Origin: Myxococcales bacterium
GTDB taxonomy: Bacteria > Myxococcota_A > Polyangia > Polyangiales > Polyangiaceae
DNA: 64,000 nt
Direction: 5' to 3'
NCBI GenBank assembly: GCA_016706225.1
Contig: JADJKB010000005.1
Coordinates: 744,001 to 808,000 of the forward strand
Part shown: positions 47,311 through 56,296 of the stretch, in pieces
How the letters are laid out: each line of letters opens with the position of its first letter
How positions within the stretch are numbered: the first letter of the stretch is position 1
Notes under the pieces: generated by a model
Databases searched by the model: none
Told to the model about the DNA's origin: nothing
What the model saw: only the letters and a program-made list of their open reading frames with translations
Made by a program: the position numbers and the translations under genes

Positions 47311-48687
47311 CTAGGGTGCCAGCTCGAAGAAGAATTGCAGGTCGCTGTCGGTCGCTGAGCCCCAGCCGTGCAGGCCTTCCCATTTGGCGCCGCCATTGAC
47401 CGTCAGCTCCGCGTTCCCTTCACTGAAGAAGGTCGCGTCGTCGTATTGACCGTAGTTCTTGCGGATCGTTCGCACATAAAACGTGCTTCCCGAGGCCGTG
47501 CTGAGCTCGAGCGTGTAGGTTTGTCCTTGCGTCAGGCTGACTGGTTTGGAGAACGTGCCATAGCCCCAGTCGGGGTCGTCTTCACCGGAGGCAGCTCCGT
47601 CGGGAAACGAACTCGAGGCGAGGCTGAACGAGTCGAGAGCGGTGCCACTCGAGTCCCGAAGCGTCACCACGAGACCTGCCGAGCTTCCATTGGCCTTGGA
47701 GAGGCGGACGCCCGCCCCGACTGCGGTCTTGGTCCCGGAAGCGACCGCAAACTTCTGCCGCACGCGTTTCTGCGTTCCATTCACCTGGGCGGGGGCCAGT
47801 CCGGTGTATCCGAGCTCCATGTACCCGCAGCCCTGATGCTGACCGCTGTCATAGTCGACCTGCAAGATCGGCGAATACCCCGGGCGCAATACCCAGGTGC
47901 CGGTGGAGTTGGTTCGATACCCGTGCGCCCAGTCGTCGTTCGAGATCAGCGGGTGGTACCTACCGTCAAACTGACGCAAAGATGGCGAGATGTGGAAGAA
48001 GTCGAAGCTGAAGAAGTCCTTCGCGGTGTCGGCCGACAGGTTCTTCCCCACCAGGTGGTAGAACTTTCCCGCCTGCACCGCGATACCAGGGCTGAAGGTG
48101 TACAGACGGTCGACCTGAGTGACCAGCATTCGCGCCTTGTCGACGTCCGTCGTGACGCCGAGCTTGGTGCCACTGGGCATGTGCTCGTTCGACCCGTCGT
48201 CGTCTTGAATGCTCAGCTCGACGCCGCTGGGGCTGCCCTGTCCATATCCGGGCTTGTCGGGGCCCATGTAGAACGCACGCACCGACGTGATCAATCCCGT
48301 GAACTTCGCGCGGAAACGCATGTTCACGCTGTCGTGAGAGTTCTGGAGCGCAGTATTGGCCAGGGAATCCATCGACCAGCCCGCACCCCAGCGTTGCGGG
48401 GCGGAGCCGCCCGTGCCGCCCGACGAAGTGCCGCCCGACGAGGTGCCCGCGTTGCCCCCAACTCCCGCACCGCCGGCGCCCCCGCCCGTGCTGGTTGTGC
48501 CCCCACCGCTCGGCGCGCCACCGGCTCCGCCGCCGTCGTTACTCGTGTTGCCGCCGGTGCCCGGGCTTGCGCCAGTGCCGTGCGGTACGGACGACGCCTC
48601 GTCACTCCCGCAGCCGAAGGAAAGCAGCGCGCCCAGGAGCGCAGCCCCGCCGAGCGCTTTGAATTGGCCACCGGGGTTGGACGCCAT
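47311..48687 (-). CDS. Lipoprotein with beta-sandwich domains
   Basis: A 458-residue lipoprotein. The ATG at 48687 is preceded by GGAGG; in-frame ATGs upstream at 48708 and 48732 are less well placed. Lipobox GALLSFGCGS, then a ~75-residue Gly/Ser/Thr linker. The body is rich in predicted beta strands: VNMRFRAKFTGLITSVRAFY, VDRLYTFSPGIAVQAGKFYH, ILQVDYDSGQHQGCGYMELG, QKFAVASGTKTAVGAGVRLS, LTQGQTYTLELSTASGSTFY. The two halves look like repeated carbohydrate-binding-type sandwiches ('..sGtkt.vGagvrL.k.nG..agLvvtLrds'). There is no catalytic signature. It is probably a surface adhesin or sugar-binding lipoprotein; I cannot name a family. Confidence 0.75.
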   Translation of the reverse strand: MASNPGGQFKALGGAALLGALLSFGCGSDEASSVPHGTGASPGTGGNTSNDGGGAGGAPSGGGTTSTGGGAGGAGVGGNAGTSSGGTSSGGTGGSAPQRWGAGWSMDSLANTALQNSHDSVNMRFRAKFTGLITSVRAFYMGPDKPGYGQGSPSGVELSIQDDDGSNEHMPSGTKLGVTTDVDKARMLVTQVDRLYTFSPGIAVQAGKFYHLVGKNLSADTAKDFFSFDFFHISPSLRQFDGRYHPLISNDDWAHGYRTNSTGTWVLRPGYSPILQVDYDSGQHQGCGYMELGYTGLAPAQVNGTQKRVRQKFAVASGTKTAVGAGVRLSKANGSSAGLVVTLRDSSGTALDSFSLASSSFPDGAASGEDDPDWGYGTFSKPVSLTQGQTYTLELSTASGSTFYVRTIRKNYGQYDDATFFSEGNAELTVNGGAKWEGLHGWGSATDSDLQFFFELAP

Positions 48688-48774
48688 GCTGCCTCCGCTT
48701 CGCAGCATACTCGATTGAGCGCGTGGCTTCACGGAGGGCCGTTGAGATCGTCGCTTGGCGATCGCCCGCCGTGA

Positions 48775-49746
48775 TCACGGCTTGGAGGTGACGTACAGCA
48801 CGCCTGCGCCGTCGGGACCGGTGTTTGGCGCGCAGGTATCCGGCGGGTAGAGCTTGCCTGCGCTGGTGAGGCAAGCGCAGGTCGGGTTGGCTTGGCAGGC
48901 AGCGGGCATGGGACTGCACCACGCCGTCGTGCCGCCGGGGCCATTGAAGTAGTACTGGCAATACTGCAGGTACTTCTTGCAAGTGTTGTTGGTCCCGCCC
49001 GCGTTGCAGGCGAAGCTGTCGCTGGTGGCTTCGCAAAACGAACTCGAGTTGCAGAACTGACCGCTCGGACAGTTGCCGCAATTCACGCTCTTGCCGCAAT
49101 TGTCGTAGGCGGTACTGCAACTGCTCGCGGAGCACGGATCCGTCGCAACGCAGCAGGTGTTGTCGCCTTGGCACGTGCCGGAGCTACACTCCGCACCGCT
49201 GACGCATTCGACGCAGCTGTGGCTAGCGGTATCGCACGCCGGCAACGGTGCGCTGCAATCGGCGGCGCTGGCACAGGCGACGCAAGTGCCGGTGGCGACG
49301 TCGCAGGCAGGCAACGGTGCGCTGCACTCCGCTGGGCCTTTGCACTGGGCGCACGCTGCGGTAACCGGGTTGCACACCGGCGTGGAACCGCTGCAGTCCT
49401 GGTCGGAAACGCACACGGCGCAGGCCGGCTCTGACGGCGCCAGTTGGTGGAGCGCAACGATGCCGTTTCGACAGGCCTCTTCGCAAGTCATCTGGGTCTG
49501 AGATTTCCAGCAGGCTCCGTCCGGTCCATACGCGGCCAGCGTTGCCGCCGCCGTGGCCGGCTGCGCCTTCAGCGAACACGTCACGAAGCGGGTGCAAGCG
49601 CTGCCGGGGCCGGCATCCTCGGCCGTCCCGCTCTCAGTGCCTCCGTCATTCTCGGTCGAGGCATCCGGCAGTGCGCCGCTCGAGCCGCCGCTGCCACAGC
49701 CGCAGACCAACAGCACGATCCCCATGCCGAACGCGACGAAGTGCAT
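48775..49746 (-). CDS. Cys-rich lipoprotein with repeated disulphide units
   Basis: A 323-residue lipoprotein from the ATG at 49746 (MHFVAFGMGIVLLVCGCGSG, lipobox Cys near 17-19). After a short acidic linker the chain holds four or five ~20-residue repeats of the form C-x2-C-x5-C-x6-P-x-C (CAVCVSDQDCSGSTPVCNPV, CAQCKGPAECSAPLPACDVA, CVACASAADCSAPLPACDTA, CVECVSGAECSSGTCQGDNT). This is the 'DC.....C' pattern widespread in myxobacterial surface proteins. A second Cys-rich part follows (CCVATDPCSASSCSTAYDNC). No enzyme motif. It sits between two other lipoprotein genes on the same strand. Confidence 0.8.
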   Translation of the reverse strand: MHFVAFGMGIVLLVCGCGSGGSSGALPDASTENDGGTESGTAEDAGPGSACTRFVTCSLKAQPATAAATLAAYGPDGACWKSQTQMTCEEACRNGIVALHQLAPSEPACAVCVSDQDCSGSTPVCNPVTAACAQCKGPAECSAPLPACDVATGTCVACASAADCSAPLPACDTASHSCVECVSGAECSSGTCQGDNTCCVATDPCSASSCSTAYDNCGKSVNCGNCPSGQFCNSSSFCEATSDSFACNAGGTNNTCKKYLQYCQYYFNGPGGTTAWCSPMPAACQANPTCACLTSAGKLYPPDTCAPNTGPDGAGVLYVTSKP

Positions 49747-49820
49747 GCGCCCAGCGTAGGCTGCTCGCCTCAGGTGCGCAAAACCTCGCCCCCGCAGCGC
49801 TTGCTGCGCTCCTTGCCCGC

Positions 49821-52800
49821 TCAATGACACGGGTTGTAGCTGTCACCGCCGCACAGAGTCGGTGCGCTCGCGCTGTCGGGATTGACCGTGTTGTAGGTGC
49901 CGGAGGCGGCGTCGTAGATGCCGTACAGGGCGCCGGCCGCACCGGGCAGCGCGCTGCCGATGCCGTCGTTGATGGCGCCGCACGCCATGTCGGCGCCGGG
50001 GTTGCTGAGGCCACCAGGGGTTGCGCCATAACCGATGACCAGGGTCGCCATGGTGACGTACTTGACCTCCCACTGCGCGAGAGCGACCCAGCCGCCCACC
50101 GACACGCCGAAGAAGTTCCCGAGCAGGCTCGCCATCTGCAGCATGTTGTTCAGCTGATCGAAGTCGTTGCAGATGTCCTCGGCGCCGCCTCCGGTTCCAT
50201 TCGGCAGCATGCCGATCACGGTGCCGGTCCCCTTGTGGATGACCCAGAACGGCCCGGGTTTGACCGGCGCGAGCAACGAGTGCTCGTTGTTGAACTCCGG
50301 TCCCAACGCCCCCCACAGGAGTTGTTCTTGGGAGGTCAACCCAGGCTGCCCGTCGACCGCACCCGGGGCGAACAGCCCAAGGGTCTTGCCCTGAAGCGCT
50401 TCGTACGTGCTGGGGCCGGCGAGCAGGCCGGCTTCCATGATCGCCAGGCCGGCGGTGGTCTTCAGCGTCTTCTCCCAGGCGGCCCGCGGGTCATCCGCGG
50501 CCGTGGCCCAGCGCGAGAGCGGGAACAGATCCAGCTGGCGGGAGACCAGCCCTTGCTCCGAGAATTTCTGGATCATCGCCGCGATGCGCGGTCCGGTCTC
50601 GAACGTGAGCGACTGGGTAGACCAGGCGTCCACCAGCGGCGGCTGCGCGAGCGGCAGCTTGCCGGGGCCCATGCTGAAGCCCTGCCCGAGGGCTGCAAGC
50701 AGCTTTGCTTCGTCCTTGCTCTCGGCCGCCTCGAAGATCGGCCGAATCGAGAGCTTCTCGCCAATCCAGTCGTCCAGCACCACCGAGGCTGAAGGCGCGG
50801 CGCCTTCGACCTGGATCGAGACTCGGCCGAACAGCGCCGAGCGCACGTCGTCCAGCATGGCCTCGGTGATCTCGGGGAACGCAGTGCTGAAGCCGAGCCC
50901 GAAGCCGGCCAGGGTGGCGGTGTGCTCGCGGCCGGGCACCCCGATGGTGAGGTAGAGGCCCGAGAGCGCCTGGGCGACGACCGGTGTCGCCGGGACGTCG
51001 TAGCTATCCGCCCCGGTCTTTTGGTTGAGCTTCACCGTCACGTTGCGCGTGGTCGCGGTGCCGGCGGGTGCCCGGTACGAGAGCACGTAGTCCTCCACGG
51101 CCCGCGCGTCGATCTCGGCCAGCGCTGCCGCCGTCGCCTGCGAGAGTTGCGTGGCCGGGACGCTCTTGCCCCCGGACAGCTTGGAGATCTCGTCGAGCGT
51201 TGTTTGTTTGATCGTGCCGACTCCGATCGACAGTACCGGGACGCCCGCGGCCAGGGCCTGGGCGCACTTGGGTTCTTTCGTGTCGGATTCATCGCCGTCG
51301 GTGACCAGGACGATCACCGTCGGCTTCTGCTGTTCGACCTCGTAGAGCGCCTCCCAGATCTCGGAACCAGCGCTCGCGGTCGCGAGCCCCTGCACCTGGG
51401 CCTCGGCCTGCGTGAGGTTCGTCGCCCAGGTCGTCGAGATGAAGCTCGCACCGAAGTTGACGTACGCCGCACGGAACTGCGCTTGGGGATACTTCGCGTA
51501 GAGCGGCTGCACGATTTGCTTGCCCAGATCCGCCGCGCCCGTCCCCAGGAACGCGGGTGGAAGGCTGCTCGACGTGTCGTAGAGAAGGATCACCTTCGGC
51601 GGCGGCGCTTCATTCCGCATCAGGCTGAAGCTCACGGGCTGGTCGTCTTCGCGCACGTCGAACGCCGACGCGCCCAGCCGGGGCACGTTCTTGCCGCCGG
51701 CGTCCAGGGCGCTCACCGTCACGCCGATGCGCCGGTAGGCGTTGCCGTTGGCGCGGATCTTCACGCTCGAAACCTTGGCGAGAGCCGCGGGATCGGTCTC
51801 GGTCTTCCCGACCGGCTCGCCGTCCACCGTGAGCCCACCAGTGGCCGTTTGCTCATAAACGCTCCCGCCGAGCGAGAGCATGTTTCCCACGTGAGCCAGC
51901 TTCTCTTTCTCGTCGTTGGTCAGGTCGGGTCCGACGACGTTGAGCACGGGTACGACGGTCTCGATGTCGGTGACGCGCATGTGAGCCAGCGTCTCCGTGG
52001 AAGCTGGCGGCGGGAACGCCAGCTGGATGCGCCGGCCGACCACGTCCGAGGCGTCGTAGCTGCCTTCCACCAGCGTGAAGCGCTTGTAGGGCGCGTCGGA
52101 GCGCGCGGCTTCGAGCACGATGTGGATCTTCTGTGGCGGATCCGCCGCGCCTGTCGCGGTCGGCGTGTCGACGGTGAACGACTCGCCGAGCTTGGCAGCG
52201 GGTGCGAGGGGATTGGCATAGGTCCAGGCGCCACCCACCTTGACGCGCACCAGCGGGATCGGCGGCAGCGTGAAATCGAACGGACTCGTCAGGTCCTGGG
52301 GCAGGGCCGCGAGAAGCTGGCTGAACAGCCCGCTGGTCTGAGCGCCGTCCTTGTCGATTGTCGTGTACTGCCGGAGCGACGAGTGCCCGAGGGCAGCGGC
52401 CCACTCCGTGGCTTCCGTGGCACTGATCGGCGGTGCGTGCGGCAGTGAGATGGAGCGGAGCAACATCTTGTGCCCGTCGAGTTTCGTGGCATCGGCCTTG
52501 CCCTGGACGACTTCGGCCTCGAGCCCGGCCTTCTTGTAGAGCGCCACCAGGAGCTCGGCCTTCTCCCGGGGTGTCCCGGCGCCACCGCGCAGCGTGCCTT
52601 TGACCCCCCAGCGAGTCAGTGAATCTGCGGCATCGAAGCTGTCGACTCGAGGCGGGTAGGTGGCGATCTTGTCGCGCACGAACTCGAAGATCTTTGCCGG
52701 GTCCTTCGTCGCGACGACCGCGTCGGCTTGAGCGGGCAGATGATCCGGGCTCTTGCGCAGCGCCGCTTGGATGCGCTGCCAGGCCGTCCACATGTCCAGG

Positions 52801-52973
52801 CCGCCGCTGCCGCCGCTGCCGGCGCTACCGCCGCCGCCGTCGGCTCCCGCGCCGCCGCCCGTCCCCGCGCTGGCCTTGCCGCCGTCGTCGTCTGAGCTGC
52901 ACCCCGAGCAACCCGAGGTCAGCGCGAGCGCGCCCAGAGCCAGAGCCATTCCCAACTTGAGCTGTGCGCGCAT
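49821..52973 (-). CDS. Large lipoprotein with transglutaminase-like and VWA domains
   Basis: A 1050-residue lipoprotein: lipobox LTSGCSGCSS (Cys22), Gly/Ser linker to ~residue 58. The N-terminal region (~60-330) looks like a transglutaminase-like fold (AKIFEFVRDKIATYPPRVDS, TPREKAELLVALYKKAGLEA, EVVQGKA), but the catalytic Cys is not evident (GAGTPREKAEL in its place). A VWA domain lies at about 450-640 with a MIDAS-like LLYDTSSSLPP (DxSxS), FRAAYVNFGASF, VIVLVTDGDESDTKEPK and VPVLSIGVGTI. The C-terminal ~400 residues (EKLSIRPIFEAAESKDEAKL onwards) are of unknown fold, with hydrophobic stretches near the end. Co-occurrence of transglutaminase-like and VWA parts suggests a surface binding protein. 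Confidence 0.8.
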   Translation of the reverse strand: MRAQLKLGMALALGALALTSGCSGCSSDDDGGKASAGTGGGAGADGGGGSAGSGGSGGLDMWTAWQRIQAALRKSPDHLPAQADAVVATKDPAKIFEFVRDKIATYPPRVDSFDAADSLTRWGVKGTLRGGAGTPREKAELLVALYKKAGLEAEVVQGKADATKLDGHKMLLRSISLPHAPPISATEATEWAAALGHSSLRQYTTIDKDGAQTSGLFSQLLAALPQDLTSPFDFTLPPIPLVRVKVGGAWTYANPLAPAAKLGESFTVDTPTATGAADPPQKIHIVLEAARSDAPYKRFTLVEGSYDASDVVGRRIQLAFPPPASTETLAHMRVTDIETVVPVLNVVGPDLTNDEKEKLAHVGNMLSLGGSVYEQTATGGLTVDGEPVGKTETDPAALAKVSSVKIRANGNAYRRIGVTVSALDAGGKNVPRLGASAFDVREDDQPVSFSLMRNEAPPPKVILLYDTSSSLPPAFLGTGAADLGKQIVQPLYAKYPQAQFRAAYVNFGASFISTTWATNLTQAEAQVQGLATASAGSEIWEALYEVEQQKPTVIVLVTDGDESDTKEPKCAQALAAGVPVLSIGVGTIKQTTLDEISKLSGGKSVPATQLSQATAAALAEIDARAVEDYVLSYRAPAGTATTRNVTVKLNQKTGADSYDVPATPVVAQALSGLYLTIGVPGREHTATLAGFGLGFSTAFPEITEAMLDDVRSALFGRVSIQVEGAAPSASVVLDDWIGEKLSIRPIFEAAESKDEAKLLAALGQGFSMGPGKLPLAQPPLVDAWSTQSLTFETGPRIAAMIQKFSEQGLVSRQLDLFPLSRWATAADDPRAAWEKTLKTTAGLAIMEAGLLAGPSTYEALQGKTLGLFAPGAVDGQPGLTSQEQLLWGALGPEFNNEHSLLAPVKPGPFWVIHKGTGTVIGMLPNGTGGGAEDICNDFDQLNNMLQMASLLGNFFGVSVGGWVALAQWEVKYVTMATLVIGYGATPGGLSNPGADMACGAINDGIGSALPGAAGALYGIYDAASGTYNTVNPDSASAPTLCGGDSYNPCH

Positions 52974-53152
52974 GTGTACCCTTCTCAGCCCAGGTCACCC
53001 CGACGTTGGGCGAGCGCACCGTAGCGCATCTGCCTGCCGGGCGCCGGCTTCATCCCGCCGCTTCGAACCGAGTCGAATTGATCGCGCTGGGCAGTCTTGG
53101 CCACGAGATTGGTCTTCGCCAGGCACACGGGGTCGTCCGCAGACGACCGCTT

Positions 53153-53350
53153 TCATGAGAGCAGGCGAATGCCGTAGGGAACGCACGCGATTGTCAAGAG
53201 GACCGACGCGGTCAAGTTGACGATCTCGACGCCATCAGGCGTCCCGATCAGGAGTACACCGATCAAGAACGGAATGCTCTGCCAGCGCGGCATGAGCTTG
53301 GTCTTGATCAGGGCGGCGGCCTGCATGCCGAACCCGACGGGCAACAGCAC
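53153..53350 (-). CDS. Short membrane-protein fragment or small membrane protein
   Basis: A 65-residue frame from a GTG at 53350 with two hydrophobic helices (RWQSIPFLIGVLLIGTPDGV and LTASVLLTIACVPYGIRLLS). The sequence LLPVGFGMQAAALIKTKLMP resembles an internal loop of a larger polytopic protein rather than an N-terminus, and a TGA lies two codons upstream in frame. It is therefore probably the C-terminal remnant of a longer membrane protein. No gene is seen in the flanking gaps. Confidence 0.4.
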   Translation of the reverse strand: MLLPVGFGMQAAALIKTKLMPRWQSIPFLIGVLLIGTPDGVEIVNLTASVLLTIACVPYGIRLLS

Positions 53351-53487
53351 GATCGCTCATCGGCCGCGCCGCGGCGCGAAAGCCGAGACCGCCGTGGGGT
53401 TTGAGCCTCGATGGCATGGTGCTGCATCCGGCCCAAGCCTCCCGGTGAGCGCGGCCTCCTGCCTTCGAGGCCCAGCCGGGGCCGCGC

Positions 53488-54747
53488 TCATCCAAGGCGT
53501 CGATGAGCGTCGCGCACGCCGCCCGCGGCGTCCACGCCGTAGGGACACGCTGCGCTGCACGCGTTGCACGAGGTGCACTGCTCCGACCAGCGCGCTCTGT
53601 CCGGCAATTCGGCATAGTGCTTCCGCGCGCGCTCGGGCCAGCCATATTCGCGCTCGTACATCGCGAACTGGAGCACGTGCGGGATCGCCACTTCGCTGGG
53701 ACACGCCGACGTGCAGTGCTCGCCACACCCGCGGCAGTACTCGGGCGACAACGCTCTGGCGTAGCCGTCGAGCAGCTCGCGGTCGGCGCTGCCGAGCGGA
53801 TCCTGCACCGCGCCCACGGCCTGGTCCTGCGCGCTCGGATCGGTGCCGAGCTTCGAGTGCACCACCGACGCCACCTCCGGGTGATCGAGCACCCAGCGCA
53901 GGTTCGCCTGGTAGATGGAGAACTTGCTCTTCTCGTAGGCCCCCGGGATGCGTCCGCCTCCGGGCTGCGACTTCATCACCACGACGCCGATGTCCTTCTC
54001 CTTGGCACGGCTGAGGAGCGCGGGAATGCCGGCGCTCTCGTGGTCGAGCACGTTCATCTTCACGAGCAGCATGTCGAAGGCGCCCTTGTCGATGGCGTGC
54101 CGCAAGATCTTGCTGCGCTCGCCGTTGTGACTGGTGGCGCCAAAGAAGCGCACCTTGCCCGCCTTCTTCGCCTCTTCCATGGCGAGATAGAGCTCGGGGT
54201 TGTCCAGACGGTTGTAGCCGGTGTCGGGGATCTTGTGCCCGCCGCCGAGCCAGTGAAGCTGCATGATGTCGACGTAGTCCACCCCCAGTCGGCCCAAGCT
54301 CTTGTCGAGCGACGCGAGGATCTCGCCCTTCCTGGCGTCCACGCCTGCGTCCCACTTGGTGGCGATGATCAGCTTGTCGCGCAGGCCGGCGCTCGACTTG
54401 AGGGCGCGCCGGATGACCTTCTCGCTGTCGCCGTAGCAGACGGAGGTGTCGATGAAATTCATGCCCACGTCGACGGCGCGCACGATCGGTTCGGGTCCCG
54501 ACAGCCCGCCCGCGCCGATCCCGACTACGCTGACCTGCAGGTTGGTCCGCCCAAGTCTGCGCCGCGCAACGACGGCCGCGCCGGGCTCGAGGTGCGGGGG
54601 GCGTTCATCGACGATCGGCACGCCTGCGATCGGTCGCCGGCGGTAGGCGTACACGCCACCGCCGACGACCAGCGCACCGGCGCCGCCCCCCGCGAGCGCC
54701 AGCTTCAGGAATCGTCGCCGTCCGACGGGCTTCGGGGTGTCGCTCAT
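53488..54747 (-). CDS. Tat-exported aldo-keto reductase with 4Fe-4S-type cysteine clusters
   Basis: A 419-residue protein from the ATG at 54747. The N-terminus has a twin-arginine signal (VGRRRFLKLALAGGGAGALV), so it is folded before export. The aldo-keto reductase barrel covers ~65-330: LGRTNLQVSVVGIGAGGLSG, VDVGMNFIDTSVCYGDSEKV (Asp and the Tyr of the tetrad), IATKWDAG (Lys), YVDIMQLHW (His), FFGATSHNGE, GVVVMKSQPGG. The C-terminal ~100 residues carry two ferredoxin-like clusters: CRGCGEHCTSACP and CTSCNACSAACP. Homologous 'aldo/keto reductase, 4Fe-4S' proteins are widespread; the electron partner and substrate are unknown. The Tat signal plus clusters suggests a periplasmic redox enzyme. 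Confidence 0.9.
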   Translation of the reverse strand: MSDTPKPVGRRRFLKLALAGGGAGALVVGGGVYAYRRRPIAGVPIVDERPPHLEPGAAVVARRRLGRTNLQVSVVGIGAGGLSGPEPIVRAVDVGMNFIDTSVCYGDSEKVIRRALKSSAGLRDKLIIATKWDAGVDARKGEILASLDKSLGRLGVDYVDIMQLHWLGGGHKIPDTGYNRLDNPELYLAMEEAKKAGKVRFFGATSHNGERSKILRHAIDKGAFDMLLVKMNVLDHESAGIPALLSRAKEKDIGVVVMKSQPGGGRIPGAYEKSKFSIYQANLRWVLDHPEVASVVHSKLGTDPSAQDQAVGAVQDPLGSADRELLDGYARALSPEYCRGCGEHCTSACPSEVAIPHVLQFAMYEREYGWPERARKHYAELPDRARWSEQCTSCNACSAACPYGVDAAGGVRDAHRRLG

Positions 54748-54825
54748 GCCGCTCAGCTTAGTGCACCCCGGGGACAGCGGTAGCGTGGCGCCGCGACCGC
54801 AGAAATCGCCGGGCGGTGATCGCAA

Positions 54826-55725
54826 TCACGGATCGAGATTGCCCAGCCCCTGCTCGGCTGCGGCGCGGTCTTCGAACCAACGCAGCTCCCAGCAGACTCC
54901 CGCCTTGGATTTCTCCGTGCCGCCATTCCTCACCACGCCGTCGTCGTTGCCGTCGAGATTCATGGCTTGGTTGAGCTGTGGCTCCCAGAAGCCGATGCTG
55001 CCGTCGTCGCGGTGGTAGTCCGTGACCGCGTGGCCTTGAATGTGTCCCTTCGAGTCTCTCACGTAGTCTCCGCACCACGTCACCGGCCCGAGGCGGCGGA
55101 ACTTCCGGTACAAGATGGCGGTGAAGGTCGCGTGAAAACCCTTGGCCTGCATCGCCTCCTCCAGCTGGCTCGCAAAGTCGTCGCAGTCCTGCACGTTGTC
55201 TTTGAACGGCTTCAGGTGGATGCCAGTGCGGCCGGCGGTGTCCCGCCAGCCAGTTGGTGGGCCAGACCCTACCGGCACGCTGGCCACGGAGCTCACGGAG
55301 GTGAGCAGGTTGAAGCCGTCGGGGACCGACCCACCGAGCGATCGGCAGGTCGCCGCGGAGACCGACCGGACGTAGCTCGTGGCGTCCATCGGATCGCCCA
55401 AAATGCAGTCGAACGGCGCATCGAGGACGGCGCCGCTCGCGCCGCTGGAACCGCTCGCGCCGCCGGAGCCGCTCGCGCCGCCGGAGCCGCTCGCGCCGCC
55501 GGAGCCGCCTCCAGAACTAGCGGTGCCACCGCTGGCCCCGGAGCCTGGGCTGGCTCCCGAGCCCGAACTGCTCGCCGTCCCGGACGAGCCGCCGCCAGAG
55601 CTGAGCTCGAGCGTGCGCGTTTCGTTGTCGGGGTCATCCACTTCGGCAGCACAGCCTACGGAGACGCAGAACGCTCCCAGCAGGATCCAAGAGGGACGGG
55701 ACGAGGGGTGTAAGGGATTGGTCAT
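54826..55725 (-). CDS. Lipoprotein with a papain/transglutaminase-like CDDF...H domain
   Basis: A 299-residue lipoprotein from the ATG at 55725 (signal peptide ILLGAFCVSVGCAAE, lipobox Cys). A ~55-residue Gly/Ser/Ala linker includes GGASGSGGASGSGGASG repeats. The folded part has VQDCDDFASQLEEAMQAKGF (a Cys at the start of a helix), TWCGDYVRDSKGHIQGHAVT then DYH, and GSIGFWEPQLNQAMNLDGND. The order Cys-DDF, GHAV and FWEPQ matches the Cys-His-Glu/Asp arrangement of bacterial transglutaminase-like cysteine proteinases, so a wall- or protein-linked cysteine hydrolase is suggested with moderate confidence. An acidic TLELSSGG stretch follows the lipobox. Ends 78 bases before the aldo-keto reductase start. 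Confidence 0.75.
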   Translation of the reverse strand: MTNPLHPSSRPSWILLGAFCVSVGCAAEVDDPDNETRTLELSSGGGSSGTASSSGSGASPGSGASGGTASSGGGSGGASGSGGASGSGGASGSSGASGAVLDAPFDCILGDPMDATSYVRSVSAATCRSLGGSVPDGFNLLTSVSSVASVPVGSGPPTGWRDTAGRTGIHLKPFKDNVQDCDDFASQLEEAMQAKGFHATFTAILYRKFRRLGPVTWCGDYVRDSKGHIQGHAVTDYHRDDGSIGFWEPQLNQAMNLDGNDDGVVRNGGTEKSKAGVCWELRWFEDRAAAEQGLGNLDP

Positions 55726-55838
55726 GCCCACTGCATCAGCAGGAAGCGTGCCGCCGGGCGCGCTGCGTCGCGCGAGATCGGTGGAGAGCGCCGCCGAACC
55801 TGAGCGTGCCGTGCCGCGCGCTGGGGTATGCTCCCGAG

Positions 55839-56252
55839 ATGCGACTTCGAACCACGGTGCTGTTCCTGGCCGTGGGCCTCGCGCTCCCGACGGCTTGCAA
55901 GAAGGACAAGGGCGGCTGTGCCGACGGGCCGAACTTCGCGAAGCTCGCGTTGCCGGCCACACTCCACATCTACCGGAGCGGCAGCTATCTCGGTGCGATC
56001 ACGGTTCCGGCCGTCGGCGCTCCGACATTCGCGGCAGCCGCAGGCGCCCCGGAAGACCGCTTGAAGGCATTCCACGAGGACTTCGATCCGCTCGTCAGCT
56101 CGGACAAGGTATCGGTGAAGTACGAGACCGCGAGCGGCGACACACACTACATGTGCGGCGCGACGGTCAACAAGGGCACACCCGAGTACGCCGACGCGCT
56201 CCGCGCTCACTTCTTCGGGAAGTACTACGAGGTCCAGGACCGCGCGCCCTGA
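55839..56252 (+). CDS. Small lipoprotein, hypothetical
   Basis: A 137-residue lipoprotein from the ATG at 55839: MRLRTTVLFLAVGLALPTAC has its lipobox Cys at position 20, followed by KKDKGGCADG. The mature part (LPATLHIYRSGSYLGAITVP, DRLKAFHEDFDPLVSSDKVS, DTHYMCGATVNKGTPEYADA, FFGKYYEVQDRAP) looks like a small mixed alpha/beta domain with no known family. Divergent from the CDDF lipoprotein gene (113 bases), followed 44 bases later by tag on the same strand. Confidence 0.75.
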   Translation: MRLRTTVLFLAVGLALPTACKKDKGGCADGPNFAKLALPATLHIYRSGSYLGAITVPAVGAPTFAAAAGAPEDRLKAFHEDFDPLVSSDKVSVKYETASGDTHYMCGATVNKGTPEYADALRAHFFGKYYEVQDRAP

Positions 56253-56296
56253 GAGCGGAGATGCCTTGGCTCGCTGGATCGGGTAGTCAATCGGCC

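Noticed and set aside
50922..52448. A plus-strand open frame of ~500 codons opposite the VWA lipoprotein
   Set aside because: No start context or motifs; the minus-strand gene is convincing with signal peptide and VWA core.
53503..54783. A plus-strand open frame of ~425 codons opposite the aldo-keto reductase
   Set aside because: Shadow of a well-defined gene with Tat signal and iron-sulphur cysteine motifs.
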